Shown: positions 12,766 through 24,593, counted from the stretch's first letter. The stretch: DNA of 64,000 bases from Isoetes taiwanensis (GCA_021234155.1 JAJEKV010000011.1:18740677-18804676); one strand, 5' to 3'. Notes: generated by a model not told the origin, from the letters alone. Numbers and translations are program-made.

Positions 12766-12904
12766 CAGTGTCGCAATTAGAAGTCAAGAACACATTTTGT
12801 AGTAGCAAATTTTTTTGGAATGATTCGGGATCGCCAATAGATCCAAAGTGTGTTATTTCAGTTGCCATGGCTCCGGATGCATGTTAGAAAAAGGTACACC
12901 AGGT

Positions 12905-14717
12905 CCCAAGTGCAACTGACCACGTTTTGATCTCCATAACGTAAACCCTACAATAACCTGGCAAGGCACAGGGTTTGCGTTTTGGATGCCATACCCTGGT
13001 CAGATTGGACCAGGATCTTGCACAATGTCATGAGGTAGTGGGAGGGCCTTGAATCCAGAAGACGGAGCCCTAAAGCCTTCCAGAAGAAGTTCGACCCAAA
13101 GGTCCTCTCTTTAGGGTCCCTGGCCACCGAAGGAGCAACTCTCCCACCCCGGAACTGTGATCTGACTCTGCCAACGGACTCGAAACATCGACATTACCCT
13201 GGAGACCAAGTTTCGTGGGCAGAAGACCACCCCTGCTCCCGGAAGCGCCAAAGTAGCTCCTGTCCAACACGTTCGTAGTGAATTGGCCTTAGCGGAGGGT
13301 GCAGAATACTGCCATGTAGAGGGTTCGTGTTTCTTTTGCTGCAAAAAATAACCGGGTAACTTGGTCCCTAGGGTAATTTCGCTGTTTCGGACGACATGGC
13401 GAAGTCAAATCTCCATTCCGGGGCCTTTGTACTGCCCGAACGCCAAAACACTTGGTTTTCTACACCGTCGACTGCATGACACTTTGCGGTTTTATATGTT
13501 CTCCCGGACAGATGTTGAATTTTTTTGAACCTGCTCGAAGCAAGTTACTTGAATGGAGAATTCAACGGTCGGATAGGGAAACCGGGTTCCGGGAAGGGAG
13601 GCATTGGCATTTGCCCTCCCGGAGGAGCACTGGTAGGAAAGCCTGCCTCGGTGAATCCAAACCCCATTTCGTCAGTTTCTGTTGCTTCTAGTTTTCAACT
13701 GCAGCTTCTCGACCATGTCTCAAGTGCAACTGGATAAAACTCGACCTCCATAACGTAAACCCTACAATAACCTGGCAACGCACAGGGTTTACGTTTTGGA
13801 GGCCATACCCTGGTCAGATTGGACCAGGATCTTGCACAATGTCATGAGGTAGTGGGAGGGCCTTGAAGCCAGAAGACGGAGCCCTAAAGCCTTCCAGAAG
13901 AAGTTCGACCCAAAGGTCCTCTCTTTAGGGTCCCTGGCCACCGAAGGAGCAACTCTCCCACCCCGGAACTGTGATCTGACTCTGCCAACGGACTCGAAAC
14001 ATCGACATTACCCTGGAGACCAAGTTTCGTGGGCAGAAGACCACCCCTGCTCCCGGAAGCGCCAAAGTAGCTCCTGTCCAACACGTTCGTAGTGAATTGG
14101 CCTTAGCGGAGGGTGCAGAATACTGCCATGTAGAGGGTTCGTGTTTCTTTTGCTGCAAAAAATAACCGGGTAACTTGGTCCCTAGGGTAATTTCGCTGTT
14201 TCGGACGACATGGCGAAGTCAAATCTCCATTCCGGGGCCTTTGTACTGCCCGAACGACAAAACACTTGGTTTTCTACGCCGTCGACTGCATGGCACTTTG
14301 CGGTTTTATATGTTCTCCCGGACAGATGTTGAATTTTTTTGAACCTGCTCGAAGCAAGTTACTTGAATGGAGAATTCAACGGTCGGATAGGGAAACCGGG
14401 TTCCGGGAAGGGAGGCATTGGCATTTGCCCTCCCGGAGGAGCACTGGTAGGAAAGCCTGCCTCGGTAAATCCAAACCCCATTTCGTCCGTTTCTGTTGCT
14501 TCTAGTTTTCAACTGCAGCTTCTCGTCTCAAGTGCAACTGGATAAAACTCGACCTCCATAACGTAAACCCTACAATAACCTGGCAACGCACAGGGTTTAC
14601 GTTTTGGAGGCCATACCCTGGTCAGATTGGACCAGGATCTTGCACAATGTCATGAGGTAGTGGGAGGGCCTTGAAGCCAGAAGACGGAGCCCTAAAGCCT
14701 TCCAGAAGAAGTTCGAC
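12905..14717 (-). repeat. 814-bp satellite, tandem reverse copies
   Basis: Two tandem copies plus a partial third in minus orientation. The repeat distance is 814 bp, since identical ORFs start at 13070 and 13884, and at 13111 and 13925. The third copy is cut at GTTCGACC (14718), where the reverse minisatellite begins. Together with the forward copy these form a large inverted repeat centred on a spacer of about 140 bp (12766-12904). Confidence 0.88.
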
Positions 14718-17700
14718 CTAGGCTCCAACATGCCACATAGGCTCCAACATGCCACCTAGGCTCCAACATGCCACATAGGCTCCAACATGCCAAGGTGGCT
14801 CCAACATGCCACCTAGGCTCAAGCGTGCCAAGGTGGCTCAAACATGCCACCTAGGCTCCAACATGCCACATAGGCTCCAACATGCCACCTAGGCTCCAAC
14901 ATGCCACATAGGCTCCAACATGCCACGTAGGCTCCAACATGCCAACTAGGCTCCAACATGCCTCGTGAGCTTTAGCATGCCACCTAGGCTCCAACGTGCC
15001 ACCTAGGCTCCAACATGCCACCTAGGCTCCAACATGCCAAGGTGGCTCCAACATGCCACCTAGGCTCAAGCGTGCCAAGGTGGCTCAAACATGCCACCTA
15101 GGCTCCAACATGCCACGTAGGCTCCAACATGCCAGCTAGGCTCCAACATGCCACCCACGCCCAACATGCCACGTGGGCTCCAACATGCCACCTAGCATGC
15201 CACCTAGGCTCCAACATGCCACCCGGGCTCAAGCGCACCACGTGAGCTCCAACATGCCAAGTTGGCTCCAACGTGCCACCTAGGCTCAAGCATTCCAAGC
15301 TGGCTCAATTATGCCACCTAGGCTCCAACATGCCACATAGGCTCCAACATGCCACCTAGGCTCCAACATGCCAACTAGGCTCCAACATGCCAAGGTGGCT
15401 CCAACATGCCACCTAGGCTCAAGCGTGCCAAGGTGGCTCAAACATGCCACCTAGGCTCCAACATGCCACATAGGCTCCAACATGCCAACTAGGCTCCAAC
15501 ATGCCACATAGGCTCCAACATGCCAACTAGGCTCCAACATGCCACGAGGCTCCAACATGCCAACTAGGCTCCAACATGCCTCGTGAGCTTTAGCATGCCA
15601 CCTAGGCTCCAACGTGCCACCTAGGCTCCAACATGCCACCTAGGCTCCAACATGCCAAGGTGGCTCCAACATGCCACCTAGGCTCAAGCGTGCCAAGGTG
15701 GCTCAAACATGCCACCTAGGCTCCAACATGCCACGTAGGCTCCAACATGCCACCTAGGCTCCAACATGCCACCCACGCCCAACATGCCACGTGGGCTCCA
15801 ACATGCCACCTAGCATGCCACCTAGGCTCCAACATGCCACCTGGGCTCAAGCGTACCACGTGAGCTCCAACATGCCAAGTTGGCTCCAACGTGCCACCTA
15901 GGCTCAAGCATGCCAAGCTGGCTCAATTATGCCACCTAGGCTCCAACATGCCACATAGGCTCCAACATGCCACCTAGGCTCCAACATGCCACATAGGCTC
16001 CAACATGCCAAGGTGGCTCCAACATGCCACCTAGGCTCAAGCGTGCCAAGGTGGCTCAAACATGCCACCTAGGCTCCAACATGCCACATAGGCTCCAACA
16101 TGCCAACTAGGGCTCCAACATGCCACATAGGCTCCAACATGCCGGCTAGGCTCCAACATGCCACGTGAGGCTCCAACATGCCAACTAGGGCTCCAACATG
16201 CCTCGTGAGCTTTAGCATGCCACCTAGGCTCCAACGCGCCACCTAGGCTCCAACATGCCACCTAGGCTCCAACATGCCAAGGTGGCTCCAACATGCCACC
16301 TAGGCTCAAAAGCGTGCCAAGGTGGCTCAAACATGCCACCTAGGCTCCAACATGCCACGTGGGGCTCCAACATGCCGCCTAGGCTCCAACATGCCACCTA
16401 CGCCCAACATGCCACGGGGCTCCAACATGCCACCTAGCATGCCACCCAGGCTCCAACATGCCACCCGGCTCAAAGCGTGCACCACGTGAGCTCCAACATG
16501 CCAAGTTGGCTCCAACGTGCCACCTAGGCTCAAGCATGCCAAGCCGCTCAATTATGCCACCTAGGCTCCAACATGCCACATAGGCTCCAACATGCCACCT
16601 AGGCCCAACATGCCACATAGGCTCCAACATGCCTCGTGAGCTCTAGCATGCCACCTAGGCTCCAACGCGTGCCACCTTGGCTCCAACATGCCACGTGGGC
16701 TCCAACATGCCACCTAGCATGCCACCTAGGCTCCAACATGCCACCCGATCCAACATGCCACGTGAGCTCCAACATGCCAAGTTGGCTCCAACGTGCCACC
16801 TAGGCTCAAGCATGCCAAGGTGGCTCAAATATGCCACCTAGGCTCCAACATGCCACCACATATGGCTTCAACATGCCACATAGGCTCCATTAGTCAAACA
16901 TGCCACCCAGGCCCAACATGCCACGTGGGCTCCTACATGCCAACGTGGCTCTCGGCATGCCACGCCACCCAACATGCCTCGCGGAGCTCTAGCATGCCAC
17001 CTAGGCTCCAATGTGCCACCTAGGCTCCAACATGCCACCTAGGCTCCAACATGCCAAGGTGGCTCCAACATGCCACCTAGGCTCAAGCATGCCAAGGTGG
17101 CTCAAATATGCCACCATTAGCTCCAACATGCCACCTGGGCTTCAACATGCCACGTAGGCTCCAACATGCCACGTGAGCTCTAACATGCCACCTAGGCTCC
17201 AACATGCCACCTACGCTCCAACATGCCACCAAGGCTCCAACATGTCAAGGTGGCTCCAACATGCCACCTAGGCTCCAACATGCCAAGGTGGCTCCAACAT
17301 GCCACCTAGGCTCCAACATGCCACCTAGGCTCCAACATGCCACGTGGGCTCCAACATGCCACCTAGCATGCCACGTGGGCTCGCAACATGCCACCGGGCT
17401 CCAACATGCCACGCGTGAGCTCTAACATGCCACCTAGGCTCCAACATGCCACCCACGCCCAACATGCCACCCGTGCTCCAACATCTCAAGGTGGCTCCAA
17501 CATGCCACCTAGGCTCCAACATGCCAAGGTGGCTCCAACATGCCACCTACGCTCCAACATGCCACGTGGGCTCTAACATGCCACCTAGCATGCCACCTAG
17601 GCTCCAACATGCCACCTGGGCTCCAACATGCCACGTGAGCTCCAACATGCCACAAAGGCTCCAACATGCCAAGTTGGCTCCAACGTGCCACCTAGGCTCA

Positions 17701-17925
17701 AGCATGCCAAGGTGGCTCAAATATGCCACCTAGGCTCCATCATGCGACCAAGGCTTCAACATGCCACGTAGGCTCCAACATGCCAAGGTGGCTCCAACAT
17801 GCCACCTAGGCTCCAACATGCCACCTACGCTCCAACATGACACGTGGGCTCGAACGTGCCACGTGGGCTCCAACATGCCAGGATGGCTTAGACATGCCAT
17901 GTGGGCTCCAAATGCCACCTAGGCC
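14718..17925 (-). repeat. 19-bp minisatellite, reverse array
   Basis: About 3.2 kb of the same 19-bp unit as at 11160-11936, in opposite orientation (AACATGCCACCTAGGCTCC), in roughly 160 imperfect copies. Larger blocks of about 500-600 bp within it repeat one another, for example 15098-15298 and 15716-15916, so it grew by higher-order duplication. Confidence 0.95.
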
Positions 17926-18559
17926 CAGGAACCTGTTCTTAAGGTTCATCCTCTCTTTCCGCTTTACGCTGACTGTCATGAGTTACAAAACCAGGACACA
18001 TAAAAACCAGGACACTTGCAACATGTTAGGCGAGACAACATTACTATGTGACGAGCTTGTCTGTAACGCCAAGACAACTATTGCCCTCTTCTTTTTTTCA
18101 ACGAAGGCCAGACGAGATCGATGCATTATTTCACGGGATGTGGCAGATGACTGGGCCGGGATCAACTACGGTCACATGGTTGGTGCCAACTTCACTTGGG
18201 TATCGCACCCATTGAGCGGCATAATATTTGCTACCGCTTTCAATGATCCAATCGGGCTAACGCGTCAGCTTCTTGTTCACATTCACATTTTCAATGCTAG
18301 ATTTGCCACAATAATGGCTTGTAACATTGGTCCACCTTCATGATTTGTTCATAACAACAACATGCTAGTTCAGGTGACACATTAGGGTTTTTAAGCACAA
18401 TGTTGAGGTAACACATTAGGGTGTAAGTGCATGGGGTAAAAATTATTAATTTCTTATAACCATTGAACCATGCAGCATTTCCACCTTGCGTGAGCCGGTC
18501 ACGAGGTCCGCCCACCCAAATCCGAAATTATCCGAAATTATTGTGGAGGGAGCGGAGGA
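17926..18559. other. CACTA internal sequence upstream of second gene
   Basis: A frame is open to 18343 but has no recognisable domain and starts in the satellite, so I do not call it. The last part (about 18420-18559) would be the promoter or leader of the gene at 18560. ATTAGGGT boxes occur at about 18385 and 18415. Confidence 0.4.
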
Positions 18560-21500
18560 ATGAATGATCGCGGCAGCAGTACATCGGGAGATGGGTTCGA
18601 TTGGGTCAGGGATTCCACAGTTCTTTCTCCATTTCCTACTCCTTCTCCTCCACTTCCTCCGACTACGAAATCCTGGCTGATGGCTCAATCCGGGGTTTCT
18701 CAAGCAGAATTCAAATCTTGGAGCTGGGATAAGATTTTTGAACATATTGCGGGCATGTTTGCAGGGGAGGATTGGGAGGATGATCGAAAGATCATCAGGC
18801 AAGCTTTAGAGAAGGGAAGAGTTAATGGAATGGCCTTCTTAAGGCTCAAACTTGAGCATTGGATGCAGATTCCTGGGGCTGCCGTTCCAATAGGCATTGC
18901 CAGTTCTTTGGTGGGAATAGCCGAGGAGATTTCTGGACCAAAAGGCACGCCCCCATCTGTGCAAGGGCCTTCGGCATGTCCAAAAACATCAACCAGGTGT
19001 ACAGCAACTGGCTCATCTTTACAGGGCCGTTTTGATGCGGTCGACTCTAACCGTAACAGCAGCCTTTCTATCGATCCGAAACTCATTTACAGCAAGGGGG
19101 CGAAAGGGGGCTACAATCATTTGGATTTAAAGAGATGTGGGTATGATGAGCAGAGTGGAGCATTGCTTGAACAGCTGGGCGTAATCCGGGAGTGGGCAGA
19201 CAAACACTTCCCCATTTATGATGAAGTGAATTTTAGCAAGGACAACGTGGAGGAGAGAAACTTGAGGGCTAAAGTGGCTGAAGAGATACTTGCAAGTGGT
19301 TCTCTCAAGGCTGTGAAGTTCGAGGATGGATGCTCTCGTTTGCCTAGCGCTGAGTTCGTTGCACAGAAGTAAGTGGATTCTTTGGATTATTTTTTAACTT
19401 TCTTTAAGTTGCTAGTGCCAGTGATTATAGAGGTGAAAGTGTTAGTAGGTTACTCTTTGTTTCGAGCATTACATTACTGTAAAAGTTTCCTGTTTTTTGA
19501 GTTCAGATCTAGAATGAGTTGCTACAGATTACAAATTTTGTTTGCCCTCCAATGGGTTCCTCTCCATACTTTTCCCTCAATCCATTCATGGCCAGATCCA
19601 GGGTTCCATTCTTGAGGTTTAGGTTTTCATTGCCAAAGATAAGATCTAGACCAGGGCTTTCTTTTAGCTGGGACGAAGATTGAGTACATGTACCAGAGGT
19701 TCAACAACTTCGATCCTATTTTGCTTGCAAATTCCAGCTTTTAGTTCTTAAACTATACTGCCATTTATTCTGTATAATTCAATAGTGGTTGATTGAATCA
19801 TGCAGCACTGTTTACCTCGCCTAATGAATGGGCTAAAAAACTTCCATAAAACCAGAAAAGGGGCTGACCCGAAAAATGAGCAATCACAATTGTATTAATT
19901 CTTTGATGCTTGCTAAATATCAGATACTTCCTTTTCTTCCTCTTTTAATTGCAGGATTTCGACATACTTGCACGATAAGAGGGCTCGGCTCAAGGACATG
20001 CTCAAGAAGCAGAGGCCTCAAAGAAATTATGATTTTGGTGAAACCATCGTCTTCCTCGTTGGAACTTCGGCGATTGTTCGAGCTAAGGGAGCTGAAAATC
20101 TGTGATCGCGTGTATGCCGCGTTGCAAAAAGAGAGAAGAAGTACTATGAGGACCTCACCGATCACGCGTTGGGACTGCCATTGTACATGGTATTGCCGTG
20201 GGGGATGGTATCGCGCAAAGCTCGGTAATCGTCAAGACAATTGTCACTCCGTAAGACACATTGCAAACAATGTTTGTCCCGGGGCTAAACGTGCACTTTC
20301 TAATGAAGTAGAGGTAAATTGCTTGCGCACGTGCTTCATTTTCTGTGATTGGTCATTGAAATTAGTATTTACAATCGAGGTTGTCTTAAATTTACTTTCT
20401 GAATCGTTGTTTCAATAGATGTTTGCATTTTCTTGTCATTTACATTCTTTGGACATTTATCCAATAGGAGAAGGTCATCTGGCCGGAGTGTATGTATGAC
20501 ATTTGAATGGGGAAGTCCTTGCACCTAAGCGGGGGGAGACGGAAGGTAGAGGCACTCGATTCCTTTCATGAGTGTTTAGTTCAATTCTGCAACTTTGTGT
20601 GGTCTGCTCATTTTAACATGTTCTCTTTCTGCCAGAGGGCAAGGAGGCTAAGTGCTGGTTTCTGCGGCGGGCAGCAACAGCAGCAGGAACAGGCCGTGCA
20701 ATCCCCTGTGGTAGGTACCTTGGCACATTCAGAACTTGTTTTGTTTCTGTTTTCCAAATCGAAGGACGTGCAGGCTCTAGCAGCTGGCGTGAAGGTTGTA
20801 GCAGCGGAAATTCCGTCAACGCCACTACTTCAAGTGGACATTACGAACCCTGACCTGCAGGTTGAAGATCTGGATGGCGGGCTGGGAGGATTGGCAAGAA
20901 GGCCTGCAACTAGGTCAACTCCACATGAACAACATGCTGGTAGCGACGAGGAGGACGAAGCTGCAGAGGACGTAAGTTGTAGAATTAGTGCTTCACTATA
21001 ATGCGTTTTGTTGCAACATTATTTTCTAATGCCTCACTGATGACAGGATGACGATGACAAGTTCCACAAAGGGGACAACATCATTCTTATGAATGAAGAT
21101 GGAGAAAAGGTCGCCCGAGGCAGAGTCAAGTCACACGAGGGGGAGTTAGAGATACTTATCCAAGGGGTCACGGATAAAGCGGGACCTGATATCATCAAAG
21201 CGATGGTTGCCTATCCTCCAAAGCATATTACCTGGTCTCCCAAATTGGTACGTCCTTTCTAGTTAAACTAGGTCGCAATAGTGTTTAAACATGAATTTTA
21301 ATTGGAGCTCTAGGTTAAGATGCTTGTTTCTAGCGATCATGATTTTAATTCTAGCTTTTTGTTACGACTGTTGCAAGCTAATCAGCTTTAATACTTTCTT
21401 CACAGGTGCGCAAATGGGACGAAGATGAGGAAGAGTACGATATCCCGGTCTATCATCTTCCAAAAACATGGAAGAATAAGCTGCGAAAGCGGAGTCCCGC

Positions 21501-21732
21501 AGATTTAAGAAATCTTGCCCAGTTTGTCCTTCAAGATAGGCGCCTTTCGGCCAACCGGATCATGTCCTTCTGTAAGGAGAAGCATGATGGCAAGTTCCAC
21601 CTGAAAAATATCAAGATAGACGAGCTCACGCACGAGTTCGTGGAGCAATGCTTGGAGTTGCGTGTGCTGCTCGTTAGGACAGATGCATGGGATGGCAGCA
21701 AATTTGAGGACAGCCAGCTTCTCCTTATGTAG
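18560..21732 (+). pseudogene. Second CACTA gene, SAM-like N terminus, multi-exon
   Basis: The ATG at 18560 begins MNDRGSSTSGDGFDWVRDST, then a Ser/Pro-rich linker. At residues about 50-125 a helical block with SWDKIFEHIAG, VNGMAFLRL and SSLVGIAEEI resembles a SAM (sterile alpha motif) domain. The exon ends at 19368 (GTAAGT) and joins 19955 in frame to give AQKISTYLHDKRARLKDMLK. That exon has a TGA at about 20102. Later exons at about 20640-20970, 21047-21247 and 21406-21732 encode acidic EEDEAAED, then KFHKGDNIILMNEDGEKVAR, then a basic RKWDEDEEEYDIP..KRRSP-type tail ending ..SQLLLM. It sits where CACTA elements carry their TNPA-like accessory gene. The SAM assignment is by eye. Confidence 0.5.
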
Positions 21733-21895
21733 CTTTTATGTTATCCGTTCTCCTGATTTAGCTTTCATCTTCTGATCACAATACTCTCTGAACTAGTGAT
21801 TAAGCACATAATCTTATGTGACGTGCTACTTTTTTTTGTTTTTTGAACTTCTAAACCTTTGTGACTTCTGTTTCTGATCTTCTAAGATCTATAGC

Positions 21896-21996
21896 TGTCC
21901 GGATAATATATGCTTTGAATTATGTAACAGTTCGGATAATAGATGCTTTGAATTATGTAACAGTTCGGATAATAGATGCTTTGAATTATATTGTCC
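21896..21996 (+). repeat. 33-bp tandem repeat, three copies
   Basis: Three adjacent copies of a 33-bp unit starting CAGTTCGGATAATAGATGCT. The first copy differs slightly (CTGTCCGG, AATATATG). It lies just downstream of the second CACTA gene. Confidence 0.9.
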
Positions 21997-22409
21997 CAAA
22001 TATCTGTCAAGGTCATTTTGAACTTCAAACTTCTGTAACCAAACAGAAGAATCTCGTTTAACTTAAAAAATTCGTTGAGTATTACTCTGTTTTTGTATGG
22101 TCTGTAAGTAGCCATCCATATTAGGCTTACTTGTTGGCATAGGCTTCGTTAAGCAAAGAAACATTTGGAGCGACGCAAGACCAGGTAATGAGGACTTCAT
22201 CCTTGCTTTAGAAATCTACAAAAAATCTGCTTGCTTTTGTTATTGACCATTGCTATTTACTAGGGCCTGCTCGATTGTGAAGGAATTTGCTGACTAGGTA
22301 CCAGACCAAAACATTTTCCTCCACAGCTTCTTCTATTCAGGTATTTATCGCTTTATGGTTGTTTATAGTTCTCTACCATGTCTCAAGTTATCAAGTTTAA
22401 TGAAGTTTA

Positions 22410-22566
22410 TTGGATTATAGCTGCAGGGATGGCGTCTGCGATGCCCAGTTCGCAAGTGTTCTCATTTGTAGAGTTGGCAGCAAGATGCAAGTTGAACAGC
22501 CAAGTCTACATTGAGAAAACTTGCGAATTGGGATTCGCTGACGCCATCCCTGCAACTATAATCCAA
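22410..22566 (+). repeat. 157-nt near-perfect stem-loop
   Basis: The left arm starts TTGGATTATAGCTGCAGGGA and the right arm ends TCCCTGCAACTATAATCCAA. Pairing continues inward through the GGCGTCTGCGA/TCGCTGACGCC and TTCGCAAG/CTTGCGAA blocks to GTTGGC/GCCAA next to a loop of about 20 nt (22479-22498). There are only scattered mismatches. It could be a small foldback MITE or a miRNA-like or siRNA hairpin. No clear target duplication is seen. Confidence 0.85.
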
Positions 22567-22574
22567 AGATAACA

Positions 22575-23270
22575 TTAATTGTTGCAGAGAAACGTCATCA
22601 TACATGTTCAGTGCACGGCAAGTGAAATCTTTTGTTTCTCATAGCCAGGTGTTCATCAAAGCCAGGTAAAATTTTTAGTTTCTGTTCTGTATATGCACTC
22701 TCAAATTGCTTAGAAATGTGGTGCAATTTCATCCAGGAACAATCATGGATACGGTCCGCTGTATGTCATCCCCAAAACTATGAGTTCAGCCATGCTGGGG
22801 TTATTGTAAGTGATATGCTTTTAATTATCGAAATACGAGCGACAACAGATATGATTAATGTGCACACATGAACCTGCAGGGAACAACCAGACCAGCATAC
22901 TACGTTGTTTTAATGGATGACATCGGTTCGGACATTGATGCTAGAGCATTTCAGCATGTATTACAGGTACGCATGAGATTACTTCTGGGCTGATTTTGCA
23001 GAGAGCCATGAGTTAATAGTTTGCCATTCTAACAGGCATGCTTAGGCCACAACTACTGATCCAAAAGGGTTGTCGCTGCACTTGATCGTTTAGTTTTGTA
23101 TTAAGCGGTGGGAAGAAAAAGTAAGCTCGTGAATTATGTGTATGCGCACTTACCTGCCACTAAGGCAACCAATATTTCTGGATATGACGGCCTACCAGAA
23201 TCTGCATCTTCACTGGAGGTAGGCACTTCGAGTGGAACACCGCAGCCAGGTCCAGATCAAGCTGCATGAG
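22575..23270 (+). pseudogene. Argonaute (AGO4-like) PIWI-domain fragment inside CACTA
   Basis: Several short exons match the end of the plant Argonaute PIWI domain, in order. LIVAEKRHHT is at about 22575. GTIMD, then, after a small shift, CHPQNYEFSHAGVI is at about 22733-22805. GTTRPAYYVVLMDDIG is at 22880-22966, bounded by CAG and GTACGC. YVYAHLPA is at about 23133, holding the family's third catalytic residue, His. A short tail to a stop at about 23270 follows. Wording such as VAxKxHHT, GTIxD, and DDIG/DEIG is closest to the AGO4 clade of RNA-directed DNA methylation. Stops and frameshifts show it is not translated as Argonaute. It is on the transposase strand and appears to be a captured host gene fragment. 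Confidence 0.7.
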
Positions 23271-23569
23271 AAGATGCTCACAGGTCTCTTTTTGGTAATG
23301 CTCTATCAGCACAAGACAATCATAATGTAAATTATGGGCAGTTGTGCTCTATGCATCTTGTATTCACTTTTCGTTCCATAATATAAAAGATTTGTTCATA
23401 TTGTCTCTTGCTGTAATTAAGAATGTATGATAGAATATATGTTTAGGAGGCAGAGACAACAAATTAAAATGCTGCACCAAGAAATATGCAACAATATCTA
23501 AAAGTGAGAAGAATACAATACTAAGAAACACGTGTAGAACAAAAGAAAAACATTAGACCTTTCACACAG

Positions 23570-24561
23570 AAACTGTGAGAAACATCACATACTTTAAATA
23601 GAAACCCTTGAAACCACAATGCTTTTTAGATGGGTCATTGTGTAGTATTACCTTATTCACATGTCTAAAACAAGAATATTATATCTGTAGCTTTATTTCG
23701 TGTATTGTAAAATGTTTTTTCCACGTATAAAACAACATGCTCTTTAAAGGACATCAACAAGTTTCTCCACCTATTGCTTTTCTAAATGTTACATGTCTAA
23801 ATGCATAAAACAACAAACATGATTCTTTTGGACTGTTGGAAAGCCATATAGCAACGTGTTTCTTCTCAAATAAAATTGTTTCTCTACACATTGAGTTCAC
23901 AAAAATGACATGTCTCAAATGCCTAAAAGAACAATATTCAACTCTATAGTTTTCTTTTGGGTGTTGTAAATTGGTCCAAAAAGTATAGAACAACATGTTT
24001 AATTTAGATATAGCAATGCATACAAAATTGTTCCTCTACATATTGAGTTACTAAAAAGTACACGTCTCAAATGCCTAAAACAACAATATACAACCCTATA
24101 AACTTTTTTTGGCTATTGTAAATTGGCTCAAAAAATATAGAACAACTAGTGTACTTTCGAGATAACAATACATGGTTTATGCAAAAAAGTGGTGTTTTTT
24201 CCCTTCTCCTACATGTGGCTATTTCTTTAGTCTTTTATTTATAGTGTTGATATTAAGTGGTCCACATGTATAAATGCTTAAACCTACATCTGTTATTTTG
24301 AAGACAAACAACACCTAGAACCTCATAAAACCACATTACATAAAAACAACACGTGGATAAAAAGTAGCAAAAAACAATAGTCAAGAAAAAAGACATGTTA
24401 GAAAAAAAAAATATTTGCGCCAATTTTCCACGTGTAGACCTTTTCTTCCAAAAAACCACTGTCCCTTTGTGCAAATCCGGATAAACGGGCCACGTGGTCT
24501 TTTAGGACCATTTTGGTGTTGTTTTTGGCATAAAACAACACTTCCGTACAACAAAAAAACA
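23570..24561 (-). repeat. CACTA right subterminal repeats
   Basis: AT-rich sequence holds degenerate copies of ACATGTCTaAAtGCaTAAAACAAC at about 23655, 23790, 23908, 24060 and 24262, with further ACGTG-containing blocks near the end. The ACATGT core is shared with the left subterminal array. This is the expected structure beside a CACTA terminus. Confidence 0.7.
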
Positions 24562-24590
24562 ACTGTGGACCAAAAATCGGGGTCAGTGTG
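24562..24590 (-). repeat. CACTA right terminal inverted repeat
   Basis: ACTGTGGACCAAAAATCGGG followed by GTCAGTGTG is the inverted partner of 3023-3051. The next three bases (24591-24593, GTT) repeat 3020-3022. Confidence 0.92.
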
Positions 24591-24593
24591 GTT

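Larger units (their letters stand above)
3023..24590 (+). mobile_element. 21.6-kb CACTA/CMC-superfamily DNA transposon
   Basis: The element starts CACACTCACCCCGG and ends with the inverted complement CACACTGACCCCGA. TIRs are about 28 bp with about three mismatches. The 3-bp target duplication GTT is at 3020-3022 and 24591-24593. Removing the element plus one GTT restores the LINE ORF2 frame exactly (DLLV joined to YNGTQ). The 3-bp duplication, CAC-type ends, subterminal repeats and transposase similarity place it in the CACTA (CMC) superfamily. It carries a transposase relic, a second multi-exon gene, satellite arrays and an Argonaute fragment. At 21.6 kb it is unusually long. Confidence 0.93.

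Noticed and set aside
11032-17918. Many 60-95 codon ORFs with MLEPTWHVGA-like repeats
   Set aside because: They follow the 19-bp minisatellite in stop-free frames; the unit is not a multiple of three and frames drift with indels.
14718-17925. Regular 19-bp repeats that could suggest a CRISPR array
   Set aside because: Copies are directly adjacent with no unique spacers, lie in a plant transposon, and have no cas genes nearby.
17837-18343. 168-codon ORF leaving the reverse minisatellite
   Set aside because: Its start lies in the satellite and the unique part shows no domain, splice or compositional support.
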